Program-made: the position numbers and the translations under genes
In this document: piece after piece, positions 17,979 to 27,097 of the stretch
Layout of the letters: each line of letters starts with the position of its first letter
Numbering within the stretch: the first letter of the stretch is position 1
Source: an uncultured Sphingobacteriales bacterium
GTDB lineage: Bacteria; Bacteroidota; Bacteroidia; Chitinophagales; Chitinophagaceae
Assembly (NCBI GenBank): GCA_937871285.1
Contig: CALMQS010000015.1
Location: 55,565-119,564 of the forward strand
Direction of reading: 5' to 3'
DNA length: 64,000 nucleotides
Notes under the pieces: model-generated
Seen by the model: the letters and a program-made list of their open reading frames with translations, nothing else
Told to the model about the DNA's origin: nothing
Database searches by the model: none

Positions 17979-19022
17979 ATGAAGAATAGAAAGATAAAAT
18001 GGGGTGTGATTGGTTCCGGAGGAATTGCTTATAGAAAAACAATTCCCGAAGGAATAGTGAAAGCTCCTAACGCAATTCTATCAACGGTGTACGATGTAAA
18101 CGAAATTGTAAACAATAATGTGGCAAAAGAGTTTTCTGCATTATCCGCAAAGAGTATTGAGGATGTAGTTGATTCCGATGTTGATGCTGTGTACATCGCC
18201 TCTCCACCCAATGTTCATCTCGAGCATGTTATTGCGTGTGCAAAAAAGAAAAAGCATATTCTTTGCGAGAAGCCTCTTGGCCTTACTACTCCGGAGATAG
18301 AACAAATGATTAAAGTATGTGAAGCAGAAGGAGTGGCGCTGGGTGTTGGATTAATGATGAGATTTTCGATGCAGCACCGGGAAGCTTTAAAAGCTATTGA
18401 GCAGGGAATTATAGGAAAGCCGGTGTTCGGCCGTGCTCAATTGTCGTGCTGGTATCCACCCATCAACGGTGCATGGCGACAAAACTTATCGCAAAGTGGT
18501 GGCGGTTCCCTTATGGATATGGGTAGTCATTGTATTGATTTACTGGAAATGTTTTTCGGAGCAATCAGCAGTGTTAGTTGTCGCATAAACAATGTTGTGC
18601 ATAACTACGGTGTGGAAGATAGTGCCGTGGTGCTATTGGAATTTGCGAATGGCGCAACAGCTATTGTGGACACTCATTTCTGTGTTCCCGACGCTGCCAG
18701 CAAAAATATGCTTGAGCTTTACGGATCTCAGGGAAGCATCATTGCCAAAGGAACAATTGGTCAGAGTGAATCCGGAGAAATGACAATTTATTCGGAGAGC
18801 GATGAGCGTGGCTACGATGCCAACCAGGTGAGAGCGTCAACAGGAGGAAGAGAGATTAATCCCGAGCCGGTAAATACCTACCTGGCAGAGATTCAGGAAT
18901 TCGGTTCTGCTATTTTGGAAAATCGTAAACCGTTGAACGATGCTGCTGTTGGTTTGAGAAACCATGAAGTGGTTACAGCATGTTATCAGTCTGCAAAGAC
19001 GGGCGGTAAAATAATTATTTAG
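17979..19022 (+). CDS. Gfo/Idh/MocA-family NAD(P)-dependent sugar oxidoreductase (cytoplasmic)
   Basis: 347 residues. N-terminal Rossmann fold with WGVIGSGGIAYRKT and the family catalytic Lys motif ILCEKPLG; the C-terminal alpha/beta domain carries GGGSLMDMGSHCIDLLE, where the His is the usual substrate-binding residue. Family members oxidise or reduce a ring hydroxyl of sugars, inositols or glycosides. It is 20 bases after the transporter and 18 before the NagB-like gene. First of three Gfo/Idh proteins in the locus; the different architectures suggest different steps. Substrate not assigned. Confidence 0.92.
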   Translation: MKNRKIKWGVIGSGGIAYRKTIPEGIVKAPNAILSTVYDVNEIVNNNVAKEFSALSAKSIEDVVDSDVDAVYIASPPNVHLEHVIACAKKKKHILCEKPLGLTTPEIEQMIKVCEAEGVALGVGLMMRFSMQHREALKAIEQGIIGKPVFGRAQLSCWYPPINGAWRQNLSQSGGGSLMDMGSHCIDLLEMFFGAISSVSCRINNVVHNYGVEDSAVVLLEFANGATAIVDTHFCVPDAASKNMLELYGSQGSIIAKGTIGQSESGEMTIYSESDERGYDANQVRASTGGREINPEPVNTYLAEIQEFGSAILENRKPLNDAAVGLRNHEVVTACYQSAKTGGKIII

Positions 19023-19040
19023 TAGAAAATCAATTTAACA

Positions 19041-19973
19041 ATGAGTAGAAAAATTAGCAGGGTTGCGGAAGGGTGGTGGGACTATACCACTCTTGACGAG
19101 CAAATTCAGCGCGATGCAGCAAAACTAAGCGTTCACGATATTCAGCAACTTTCGCGGCCAGGGTTCAAAGTGATTTTACACGACACCCTTGAGTCATTTT
19201 ATCTTGCCGAGGCCTTACAGTATATCAATGCGTGGAAAGCATCTACTCCACAGAAGCCTGCGGGAATATGCGGACCAATAGGCCCAACCGAACAGCTGCC
19301 TTTGGTTGCCCAACTGGTAAATGACCTCGATATTTCTCTGAAGCACGCACACTTCTGGGGAATGGATGAATGGTATGAAAATGGGAAAAGCGTTGATATG
19401 GATCACCCGCTTTCGTTCGCCCGCGCAAATCATGCATTATTATTCAGTCGTATCAAACCGCACTTACAAATTCCCGAAGAAAATATTCACTATCCTTCCG
19501 TAAATATCCTGCAGGAGTACAGTGATAGTTTCGATGCCATTCAATGCCTGGTGATGCAGGGTGGCCAGGGCGATGCAAAACATTGGGCATTTAACGATCC
19601 CTTCAAAAGAGAAGGCGATTATTTAAATGCACCTCCAACGCCTTCGGCCTATCGCGCGCTGGGTACACGGATAGTTGAGCTTCATCCAATTACTTTGATG
19701 CAGAACGCACGTACTTCCGGAGGCGGATTTGTAGTAGGCGTGCCGATGCAGGCCCTGACAGTTGGCCCCAAAGAAACCTGGAAAGCAGAAAAAGTATCGA
19801 TATGGCAGGCGGGTAACCACGACAACGCTTTTGGAATGCGGCTCACCGCATTAATGATTTCAAAGAAAATTGAAGATACATCTGTTCCGATGTCGTTGCT
19901 GGCAAGCCATCCCGACGTTGAATTTCATTACTATCGTTACGCTTTAAAAGATGTGATGACAGAAATGCACTAA
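19041..19973 (+). CDS. NagB-like sugar-phosphate isomerase/deaminase (glucosamine-6-phosphate deaminase family)
   Basis: 310 residues. The family converts an aldose amine phosphate into a ketose phosphate and ammonia (or hydrolyses lactones). Family motifs: WGMDEWYE with D109 at the place of the catalytic Asp of the E. coli deaminase MDEY motif, and [14 protein letters not shown] starting at G174, which matches GGxGxDGHIAFNEP, with H181 in the ring-opening His position. The protein is about 40 residues longer than E. coli NagB, with an extra N-terminal helix. The neighbour is a PIG-L deacetylase 18 bases downstream, the order expected for deacetylation then deamination of an amino sugar. Activity is inferred from motifs. 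Confidence 0.8.
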   Translation: MSRKISRVAEGWWDYTTLDEQIQRDAAKLSVHDIQQLSRPGFKVILHDTLESFYLAEALQYINAWKASTPQKPAGICGPIGPTEQLPLVAQLVNDLDISLKHAHFWGMDEWYENGKSVDMDHPLSFARANHALLFSRIKPHLQIPEENIHYPSVNILQEYSDSFDAIQCLVMQGGQGDAKHWAFNDPFKREGDYLNAPPTPSAYRALGTRIVELHPITLMQNARTSGGGFVVGVPMQALTVGPKETWKAEKVSIWQAGNHDNAFGMRLTALMISKKIEDTSVPMSLLASHPDVEFHYYRYALKDVMTEMH

Positions 19974-19991
19974 TGATTTATTAATAATTAG

Positions 19992-20804
19992 ATGAAAGAG
20001 AATATTGAAAATACGGTTCTGGCGATTGTATCTCATCCCGACGATGCAGAACTACTATGTGCCGGAACATTGGCATTGCTGAAAGACAGGGGATGGAAAA
20101 TTGAAATGGCCACAATGACCGCAGGAGATGGCGGTACAGCAACATTAAGCGCGGAAGAAATTAGCAGGATAAGAAGAAAGGAAGCTGCAACGAGTGCTGC
20201 CCGTCTGGATGCGAATTATCATTGCCTTGAATGTGAAGATATTTTTATTCTTTACGAGAAAAGTACATTACTGAAAGTGATAGAACTGGTGCGGAAGGTG
20301 CGCCCGCGTATAGTATTCACTATGAGCCCTTCCTGCTACATGGTTGATCACGAGATAACAAGCAAATTAATACAAACTGCCTGCTTTAGTGCAGGAGTGA
20401 AAAATATTGCGACAACTTCGCCTCCGCTTTTTTCTATCCCTCACCTGTATTACCTCGATGCATTGGAAGGTAAGGACAGACTTGGCAATGCCGTTGAGGC
20501 CGCGATTGTTGTTGATATTTCCGATAAGATTGATTTAAAAGAACAAATGCTGGCCTGCCATGAATCGCAGAGTGGTTGGTTAAGGGACCATCATGGCATG
20601 GATGAGTATATAATATCAATGCGATCTTTTTCCGCAAAGCAGGGTCACGCTGTGAATGCCGAGTACGGTGAAGGGTTCCGTCAACACCTTGGGCATGCTT
20701 TCCCGCAAGACAATTTGCTTGCTAAAGAATTGGGAGAACTGGTAAAGTTTCCGGTGAAGACATTAACTAACGATAACTATAAACACGTACATGAAAACAT
20801 ATAG
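19992..20804 (+). CDS. PIG-L/LmbE-family zinc-dependent N-deacetylase
   Basis: 270 residues, cytoplasmic. Zn-dependent deacetylase family that removes acetyl groups from N-acetylglucosaminyl compounds (as in GlcNAc-PI, mycothiol and bacillithiol pathways). The metal motif H15-P-D-D-A-E20 is complete, and VDHEITSKL supplies the third-ligand region. The AGDGG segment after it matches the family. Sits between the NagB-like isomerase and the aldolase; the aldolase start overlaps its last 14 bases, indicating translational coupling. It is the likely deacetylating step of the pathway; whether it acts on a free sugar, a phosphate or a glycoside is not visible. Confidence 0.88.
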   Translation: MKENIENTVLAIVSHPDDAELLCAGTLALLKDRGWKIEMATMTAGDGGTATLSAEEISRIRRKEAATSAARLDANYHCLECEDIFILYEKSTLLKVIELVRKVRPRIVFTMSPSCYMVDHEITSKLIQTACFSAGVKNIATTSPPLFSIPHLYYLDALEGKDRLGNAVEAAIVVDISDKIDLKEQMLACHESQSGWLRDHHGMDEYIISMRSFSAKQGHAVNAEYGEGFRQHLGHAFPQDNLLAKELGELVKFPVKTLTNDNYKHVHENI

Positions 20805-21627
20805 GTTAAGCCGGTTGTTCAACAGCAAATCAGGAAACTGCTTTGATGTTGCAATCGATCATGGTTTTTTTAATGAGTATTCATTTTTGAATGGAATCGA
20901 GAATATAGAAAAGGCAGTGAACATTTTGATAGATGCCGCTCCTGATGCCATTCAATTAACGGCGGGTCAGGCACATTATCTTCAGTCTGTTGCCGGCAGG
21001 CAGAAGCCGTCACTGGTATTACGCACTGATGTTGCCAATGTTTATGGAAAGGTATTGCCGAGAACGCTTTTCAGCCGCATGATTGAAAACCCCGTGGAAC
21101 AAGCCATCCGTTTAGACGCGGTATGTGTTGTTGTCAATCTCTTCAGCATACCGGGAGAACCCGAAGTAACTGATCAGTGTATTCAGAATATATTAAAAAT
21201 AAAACCAGAGACAGACAGGTATGGTATTCCACTAATGGTGGAGCCGCTGGTGTTTCGTCCCAATGCTGAAGCAGGAGGTTATATGGTTAACGGTGATCCG
21301 GAAAAAATAATTCCTTTAGTAAGGCAGGGGGTTGAACTCGGTGCAGACATTATTAAAGCTGATCCAACTGATAACGCAAGCGAATATCATCGCGTAGTTG
21401 AAACGGCGGGTAAAGTTCCGGTATTGGTGAGGGGAGGAGGCAAAGCTTCCGACGACGAAATACTTAAAAGAACATACACTTTGATGCAGCAGGGTGTAAA
21501 AGGAATAGTATATGGACGAAACGTAATTCAACATAGCAATCCCGGTGGTATGACGAAAGCTTTAATGTCCATTGTGCACGATAAAGCAAAGCCAGAAGAC
21601 GCAACCGTGTGGTTAAATAAAAAATGA
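20791..21627 (+). CDS. Class I aldolase (FbaB/LsrF/DeoC-type TIM barrel)
   Basis: 278 residues. N-terminal CFDVAIDHGFFNEYSF matches the AxDHG start of the class I aldolase barrel; ADIIKADPTDNA gives K189 as the Schiff-base lysine, and VPVLVRGGGKASDDE is the typical next strand with the Gly-rich phosphate site. Cleaves a keto-sugar phosphate into a three-carbon unit and an aldehyde in related enzymes. It overlaps the PIG-L gene by 14 bases and is 7 bases from the second Gfo/Idh gene. With the PfkB kinase two genes downstream it forms a kinase-aldolase pair as in tagatose or inositol breakdown. Exact substrate unknown. Confidence 0.82.
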   Translation: MKTYRLSRLFNSKSGNCFDVAIDHGFFNEYSFLNGIENIEKAVNILIDAAPDAIQLTAGQAHYLQSVAGRQKPSLVLRTDVANVYGKVLPRTLFSRMIENPVEQAIRLDAVCVVVNLFSIPGEPEVTDQCIQNILKIKPETDRYGIPLMVEPLVFRPNAEAGGYMVNGDPEKIIPLVRQGVELGADIIKADPTDNASEYHRVVETAGKVPVLVRGGGKASDDEILKRTYTLMQQGVKGIVYGRNVIQHSNPGGMTKALMSIVHDKAKPEDATVWLNKK

Positions 21628-21634
21628 GAAGTTA

Positions 21635-22771
21635 ATGAAGAATATAAATATAGGGATCATTGGTGGCGGTTTGATGGGAAGAGAAGCGGCAAGTGCTTTT
21701 GGACGTTGGTTTGCGCTGAAAAATTTTCCGGTGCGCGCGAGGCTGACAGCCGTATGCGATTTGAACGACCAGGTATTGTCGTGGTATAAGCAAATTGAAA
21801 GTGTTGTATTGTTAACGAATAACTATAAAGAGTTAATCAATAGTGAGGATGTTGATGTGGTGTATATCGCCGTACCTCACAACCTGCATAAAGATATTTA
21901 CCTGGATATATTACGGGCAGGTAAAGATTTACTTGGTGAGAAGCCGTTTGGCATTGATTGCGAATCATCCCTGGCCATTGCTGCAGAAGCTAAACGATTG
22001 GGACGATTTACGCGATGCAGTTCGGAGATGCCTTTTTTACCGGGGCCACAAAGAGTAGTTGCCGCTGTTAAATCCGGAAGTTTAGGAAGAATATTTGAGA
22101 TAAAATCCGGGTTTCTTCACGCTAGTGACATGAATGCGCAGAAACCGATCAATTGGAAAAGACAATCGAAATATTGCGGAGAAATAGGGGTGATGGGCGA
22201 TTTGGGCATGCATGCATTGCACGTTCCGCTCCGATTGGGATGGAAGCCAGAGAAAGTGTATGCGCATTTGCAAAGAATAATTACAGAGCGACCAGATGGC
22301 AAAGGCGGAATGGCGGCCTGCGACACATGGAACAATTCAACATTAAATACACAGATTGTAATTGATGGCGACGTAGTTCCAATGCAACTGGAAATGAAGA
22401 GACTGGCTGCAGGCGAAACCAACACATGGTACATTGAAGTGTATGGTACTGAGGGAGCAGTAAAATACAGCACAAAAGACACCAAGGCTTTCTGGCAGTT
22501 AAAAAATGCACCTGAACAATGGTGGCAACGTACCGACCTGGGATTTCAGATGCCATTTGATACCATTACCGGCGGCATTTTCGAAGCCGGGTTTACAGAT
22601 TGTTTTATGCAGATGATCGCGGCCTTTATTGCAGAACGCGAAGGCTTTTTGTACGGCAGGTTCGGTTGTGCAACACCGGAAGAAGCTGTCGCCAGCCACT
22701 GCATTTTTGAGGCAGCGCTCCGTTCGCAGGCATCGCAAACGGTAGAGCAGGTTAATTACAAGTTATTCTGA
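21635..22771 (+). CDS. Gfo/Idh/MocA-family sugar oxidoreductase (second copy)
   Basis: 378 residues. The Rossmann motif GIIGGGLMGREAASAF is at the start, and the catalytic Lys motif reads LLGEKPFG. The C-terminal domain has GVMGDLGMHALHVPLRLG with a His at the substrate site. It is about 30 residues longer than the first copy and clearly a different subgroup, so it should act on a different carbon or substrate. Positioned 7 bases after the aldolase and 13 before the PfkB kinase, inside the compact run of cytoplasmic enzymes. Confidence 0.9.
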   Translation: MKNINIGIIGGGLMGREAASAFGRWFALKNFPVRARLTAVCDLNDQVLSWYKQIESVVLLTNNYKELINSEDVDVVYIAVPHNLHKDIYLDILRAGKDLLGEKPFGIDCESSLAIAAEAKRLGRFTRCSSEMPFLPGPQRVVAAVKSGSLGRIFEIKSGFLHASDMNAQKPINWKRQSKYCGEIGVMGDLGMHALHVPLRLGWKPEKVYAHLQRIITERPDGKGGMAACDTWNNSTLNTQIVIDGDVVPMQLEMKRLAAGETNTWYIEVYGTEGAVKYSTKDTKAFWQLKNAPEQWWQRTDLGFQMPFDTITGGIFEAGFTDCFMQMIAAFIAEREGFLYGRFGCATPEEAVASHCIFEAALRSQASQTVEQVNYKLF

Positions 22772-22784
22772 TAAATTAAAAAGG

Positions 22785-23822
22785 ATGGCAGAAGTTTCTG
22801 ATAGAAAAGGGGTCATTGCCGGAGGCAATTGGATAGTGGATCATGTAAAGTTGATAGATAAGTTTCCGGCCGAACAATCTCTTGCTAATATTTTAAATGA
22901 ATATTCCAGCAATGGTGGTTCACCATACAATGTATTGGTTGACCTGATAAAACTGGAGGCGCCATTTCCGTTAGCAGCTATCGGTTTACTCGGAAATGAT
23001 TCCAATGGTGAACACATCTTAAATGATTGCCGCAGCAGGGGTATTGATGTACGGCAATTGCAAATGACAGATGCCGATGCTACGTCGTACACAATTGTCA
23101 CCACGGTACTGAATACTGGCAAGAGAACTTTTTTTCATCATCGTGGCGCTAACTCTTTGTTGGATGACAAACACTTTGATTTTAGTACATCTAACGCTAA
23201 ACTTTTTCATTTAGGATATCTACTGCTGATGGATCGCCTGGATGAAATATTGCCGGATAAAAGAACGCGGGCATCCTATGTTTTGGAGAACGCTAAGGCT
23301 GCAGGCTTATTGACATCGGTGGACCTGGTGAGTGAAGATTCAAATCGTTTTGTTACTATCGTTCCACCTGCTTTGCCTTATGTTGATTTTTTATTCCTGA
23401 ATGAAATTGAAGCAAGCCGTTTATCCGATATCGATTTACTGGAATTTCAGGGGTTTGAAGATATGGAAGAAAAATGCTCGCCCGTATTTGATTGTGTTTT
23501 TTCGATGGGAGTAAATGAGTGGATAATTATTCACCGGTCGGAGGGTGCGTGGGCCGCCCATCGAAATGGAAAGCGGTTATTTCAACAAAATTTAACGATA
23601 CCACAGGAGAAAGTGGTTAGCACCAACGGTGCAGGCGATGCATTGGCTGCGGGTGTGCTGCTCGGCTTACATGAAAACCTGGGTATGGAACTGTGCCTCG
23701 AACTTGGCGTTGCTGCGGCAGCAACAAGCTTATCGCATGTTACGTGTTCTGAAGGAATACGTTCATACAGCGATTGCATGGCGTTGTTTGAGGAACATCA
23801 TGCGAAAGAAAAAATAATATAA
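22785..23822 (+). CDS. PfkB-family carbohydrate kinase
   Basis: 345 residues. ATP-dependent sugar or sugar-phosphate kinase of the ribokinase/PfkB fold. Motifs: GGNWIVDHVK and SSNGGSPYNV near the N-terminus, and STNGAGDALAAGVL near the C-terminus, where D285 is the catalytic base in the GAGD anion-hole motif. Its place after an aldolase and dehydrogenase recalls the kinase-aldolase step of inositol (IolC) or tagatose (LacC) pathways, but similarity does not tell which. Followed 8 bases later by the large lipoprotein gene. Confidence 0.88.
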   Translation: MAEVSDRKGVIAGGNWIVDHVKLIDKFPAEQSLANILNEYSSNGGSPYNVLVDLIKLEAPFPLAAIGLLGNDSNGEHILNDCRSRGIDVRQLQMTDADATSYTIVTTVLNTGKRTFFHHRGANSLLDDKHFDFSTSNAKLFHLGYLLLMDRLDEILPDKRTRASYVLENAKAAGLLTSVDLVSEDSNRFVTIVPPALPYVDFLFLNEIEASRLSDIDLLEFQGFEDMEEKCSPVFDCVFSMGVNEWIIIHRSEGAWAAHRNGKRLFQQNLTIPQEKVVSTNGAGDALAAGVLLGLHENLGMELCLELGVAAAATSLSHVTCSEGIRSYSDCMALFEEHHAKEKII

Positions 23823-23830
23823 ATCATGCT

Positions 23831-26800
23831 ATGACGAGGATGAAGTTATTTTATTTAACGATCAGTATTTCGGCAATGGCGTTAAGCTGTTCGCAAAAGC
23901 CGGAACCAGTGCATCAATTCAACCCGGCGCCCGGTAGCCATATCGTTTTTGTTGGAAACACATTTGCCGAACGTCTGCAGTATTACAATTATTTTGAACC
24001 TCTCCTATATAAAAGCTTTCCCGACAGAAATTTGGTGGTGCGTAATTTAGGTTGGAGCGCAGACGAAATCAACTGGCAATCCCGCCCGTTAAATTTTGGT
24101 GCAATCGATCAGCATCTCACCAGGCAGAAAGCTCAGATCATTTTTGCCTGTTACGGTTTAAATGAGGCATTTAAAGGCAAAGACAGTCTTGAATCATTTA
24201 AGGAACAATTGTCGGGTTTTCTCGAGTATTTACAAAAAGGCAAGTATGATGGTGAAAAGTCGCCCGAAGTAATATTGATCTCTCCCATTGCTCACGAAAA
24301 GCTGGGAGGCTTTTTGCCCGATCCATCAGAGCATAATAAAAATCTGGAGCTATATGCCGAGGCCATGAGCGAAGTGAGCGCCAGCCTTGATATACCATTT
24401 ATTAATTTGTTTAGCGCCACACGCAAATTAGAAGCCGCTAAAGATTCGGTTACTATCAATGGCATCCATCTGAATGATAAAGGGTATAGGGCCGTTAGCG
24501 AAATGATGGCTGCGGCACTCGGTTTTCCGGTAGCCACCTGGAATGCTTCAGCCGACATGGAAAATCTTAAAAAGCTGGTAGATCAAAAAAATCAGCAGTT
24601 TTTTTATCAATATCGTGCGGTAAACAGCGAGTACATAGTTGGCAGGCGTAAGGAACCCTGGGTACAACCACCGGGCGGGCCTATTTCCTATCCCGGTGAA
24701 ATGGCGAAGCTCGCTACAATGATAACGAGGTTAGATAGTGTTATCTGGAATGGCGCCAATAGAACTCAAGAACATCACTTATCGCTTGCGAAAAATATCC
24801 TCAACGATACGATACAGTTTTTACCGTTGAATAAATCAAAGCTGCAAAAACCAGACAGTTCATCACTAATGCTGCCCCCCGGTTACCAGGCAAACGTGTT
24901 TGCTTCTGAATCAAATCTTGATCTGGCCAACCCGGTAAAAATAGTTTTTGATCCCAAGGGTCGTTTATGGGTCGCCAATATGCCCTCTTACCCACACTAT
25001 CTGCCGGGTGCACCTCCCAATGATAAAATATTGATACTGGAAGATACAGACGGCGACGGACAGGCAGATAAACAAAGTGTTTTTGCAGATAGTTTATACA
25101 TGCCCAACAGTTTTGAGCTTGGCAATGGTGGCGTATATGTTAGTCAGCCGCCTAACCTGTGGTTTATGAAAGATACTGATGGAGATGGCAGGGCCGACTC
25201 GAAAGAAATTGTATTACATGGTTTTGGAACCGAAGACATTCATCACTCGCTAAATACTTTTACCTGGGGACCCGATGGTGCGCTGTATTGGCATATGGGC
25301 ACGTTCCTGCATACGCAGGTGGAAACTCCATACGGGCCGGTAAGAAACGACTACGGAACAACCTTCAGGTATGAACCCCTAACCCAAAAACTCGAGACCT
25401 ATGTGTCGTATGTATATGCCAATTCATGGGGTCATGTATTTATGCGCAACGGCACCGAAATTATCAGTGATGTTTCAACGGGCATGAATTATTTTGCTCC
25501 GCCACTCACGGTAGCTATCGACTTTCCCTTCAAGCATACTCCGATGAAGGACTTCCTGACTTCTAACAATAAGCCGAAAATATGTGGTACTGAAATTATA
25601 TCGAGTCGAAATTTTCCTGACGAGGTACAGGGAAATGTGCTCTTCAATACTTTTATTGGTTTCCAGGGAATCACACAACACGAGATAGATGAAGATGGAA
25701 GTGGTATTGTTGCAAAAGAGCTTGCACCGTTGCTTCATTCGAAAGATCCTTATTTCCGCCCGGTGGATTTAAGGTTTGGACCCGATGGAGCATTGTATGT
25801 GGTAGACTGGTACAATCCCGTTATCAGTCATGGTGAAATTGCTTTACGTGATTCCTTACGCGATCATACGCATGGCAGGATATGGCGAATCAGTTATAAG
25901 GGAAGAGATTTGGTGAAACCCGTCGATCTTACCAGACTGCCAATTTCGCAATTGCTGGATCAGTTAAAGGTAAACGAGGATCGGCACCGGTACACCACCT
26001 ATACCCAGCTGCGCCAGTTACGTGCTGAGGAAGTATTGCCGGCTTTAGACAGCTGGGTGAAATCTTTAGATGCCAATGACCAACATTATGAACAAAATAA
26101 ACTGGAGGCGTTATGGGTTTCGCAACAATTCCATCAAACCAATAAAACATTATTAAAGGAACTGCTGAAAAGCAGCAACGAATTTATCCGCACTGCTGCA
26201 ACGCGGGTATTGTTCTATTCGAGGGATCAATTACCCGACGCGGAAAAAGAATTGATATATCTCTCTGCTGATCCTTCTGCAAAAGTGCGGCTGCAGGCAA
26301 TTATATCCTTAAGTCATTTTAAAACTGAAGCAGCTGTAAATGCACTGCTGGCGGCAGTTGCTAAACCGGTTGACTATTATATTGACTATGCATTAAAGGA
26401 ATCGCTCAGACAGTTGAGACCTGTATGGCTGGAGATGTTCAGGAAAGACAAACATTTTCTTGCACACGACGAAGCGACCTCGAATTATTTTTTATCTGCC
26501 GTTGCTGATAGCAATGCAATGAAGTCCTACCGTTTTTTCGGTAGCGATCCGAAACGTTCAATGTATGATCGGAAGTGGTTATCGGAAAAAGATTTTGAAG
26601 AATTAAAAGAAGTGGTTGCTATAACAAGGTTCCGTAATCGATCCGGTGATGGACAACCTGAAAAAGCTCCTGTAAAATCCTCGCTGCTTGTTCCCGGGAG
26701 AACGGTTATTCAGCTAAGCGCATTGTTATCTAAAATGATGTTTGATAAAACAATTATTCGCGTGAAGCAGGGCGACGATATTTCATTGGTATTCGATAAC

Positions 26801-27073
26801 CAGGACGATATGGCGCACAATGTTGTGATCGTTAAGCCGGGTGCGCTGCAAAAAGTGGGCAAAGCAGCAGATGCCATGTCGGTTTTAAAAGATGGATATG
26901 AGAAAAACTTTGTACCGGAAATGCCTGAGGTTTTATTTTTTACTCCATTAATTCAGGCTGGCAGAAGTTACAGGCTCGATTTTAAAGCGCCTTCTACACC
27001 AGGCGAGTATCCTTTTGTGTGCACTTTTCCTGGTCATTGGCAGGTAATGAAAGGGATTATTAAAGTGGAGTGA
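23831..27073 (+). CDS. Large lipoprotein: SGNH hydrolase + beta-propeller/HEAT (membrane-bound dehydrogenase type) + cupredoxin
   Basis: 1080 residues with a lipobox (MALSC, Cys20). Domain order: about 30-235 SGNH/GDSL-like (start IVFVGNTFAERL, block NGIHLNDKGYRAV); about 340-700 a beta-propeller of the type seen in PVC membrane-bound dehydrogenases, with DxDGDG calcium loops (LEDTDGDGQAD, MKDTDGDGRAD) and GPDGALYVVDWYNP; about 700-920 helical HEAT-like repeats; about 955-1080 a cupredoxin with complete type-1 copper ligands His (DMAHNVV), Cys, His and Met (FVCTFPGHWQVMKG). Suggests an envelope esterase-plus-oxidoreductase feeding or taking electrons through copper. The heme domain usual in some relatives was not seen. 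Reaction unknown. Confidence 0.82.
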   Translation: MTRMKLFYLTISISAMALSCSQKPEPVHQFNPAPGSHIVFVGNTFAERLQYYNYFEPLLYKSFPDRNLVVRNLGWSADEINWQSRPLNFGAIDQHLTRQKAQIIFACYGLNEAFKGKDSLESFKEQLSGFLEYLQKGKYDGEKSPEVILISPIAHEKLGGFLPDPSEHNKNLELYAEAMSEVSASLDIPFINLFSATRKLEAAKDSVTINGIHLNDKGYRAVSEMMAAALGFPVATWNASADMENLKKLVDQKNQQFFYQYRAVNSEYIVGRRKEPWVQPPGGPISYPGEMAKLATMITRLDSVIWNGANRTQEHHLSLAKNILNDTIQFLPLNKSKLQKPDSSSLMLPPGYQANVFASESNLDLANPVKIVFDPKGRLWVANMPSYPHYLPGAPPNDKILILEDTDGDGQADKQSVFADSLYMPNSFELGNGGVYVSQPPNLWFMKDTDGDGRADSKEIVLHGFGTEDIHHSLNTFTWGPDGALYWHMGTFLHTQVETPYGPVRNDYGTTFRYEPLTQKLETYVSYVYANSWGHVFMRNGTEIISDVSTGMNYFAPPLTVAIDFPFKHTPMKDFLTSNNKPKICGTEIISSRNFPDEVQGNVLFNTFIGFQGITQHEIDEDGSGIVAKELAPLLHSKDPYFRPVDLRFGPDGALYVVDWYNPVISHGEIALRDSLRDHTHGRIWRISYKGRDLVKPVDLTRLPISQLLDQLKVNEDRHRYTTYTQLRQLRAEEVLPALDSWVKSLDANDQHYEQNKLEALWVSQQFHQTNKTLLKELLKSSNEFIRTAATRVLFYSRDQLPDAEKELIYLSADPSAKVRLQAIISLSHFKTEAAVNALLAAVAKPVDYYIDYALKESLRQLRPVWLEMFRKDKHFLAHDEATSNYFLSAVADSNAMKSYRFFGSDPKRSMYDRKWLSEKDFEELKEVVAITRFRNRSGDGQPEKAPVKSSLLVPGRTVIQLSALLSKMMFDKTIIRVKQGDDISLVFDNQDDMAHNVVIVKPGALQKVGKAADAMSVLKDGYEKNFVPEMPEVLFFTPLIQAGRSYRLDFKAPSTPGEYPFVCTFPGHWQVMKGIIKVE

Positions 27074-27097
27074 GGGTAGGTGTAGTGAAGAATTTAA

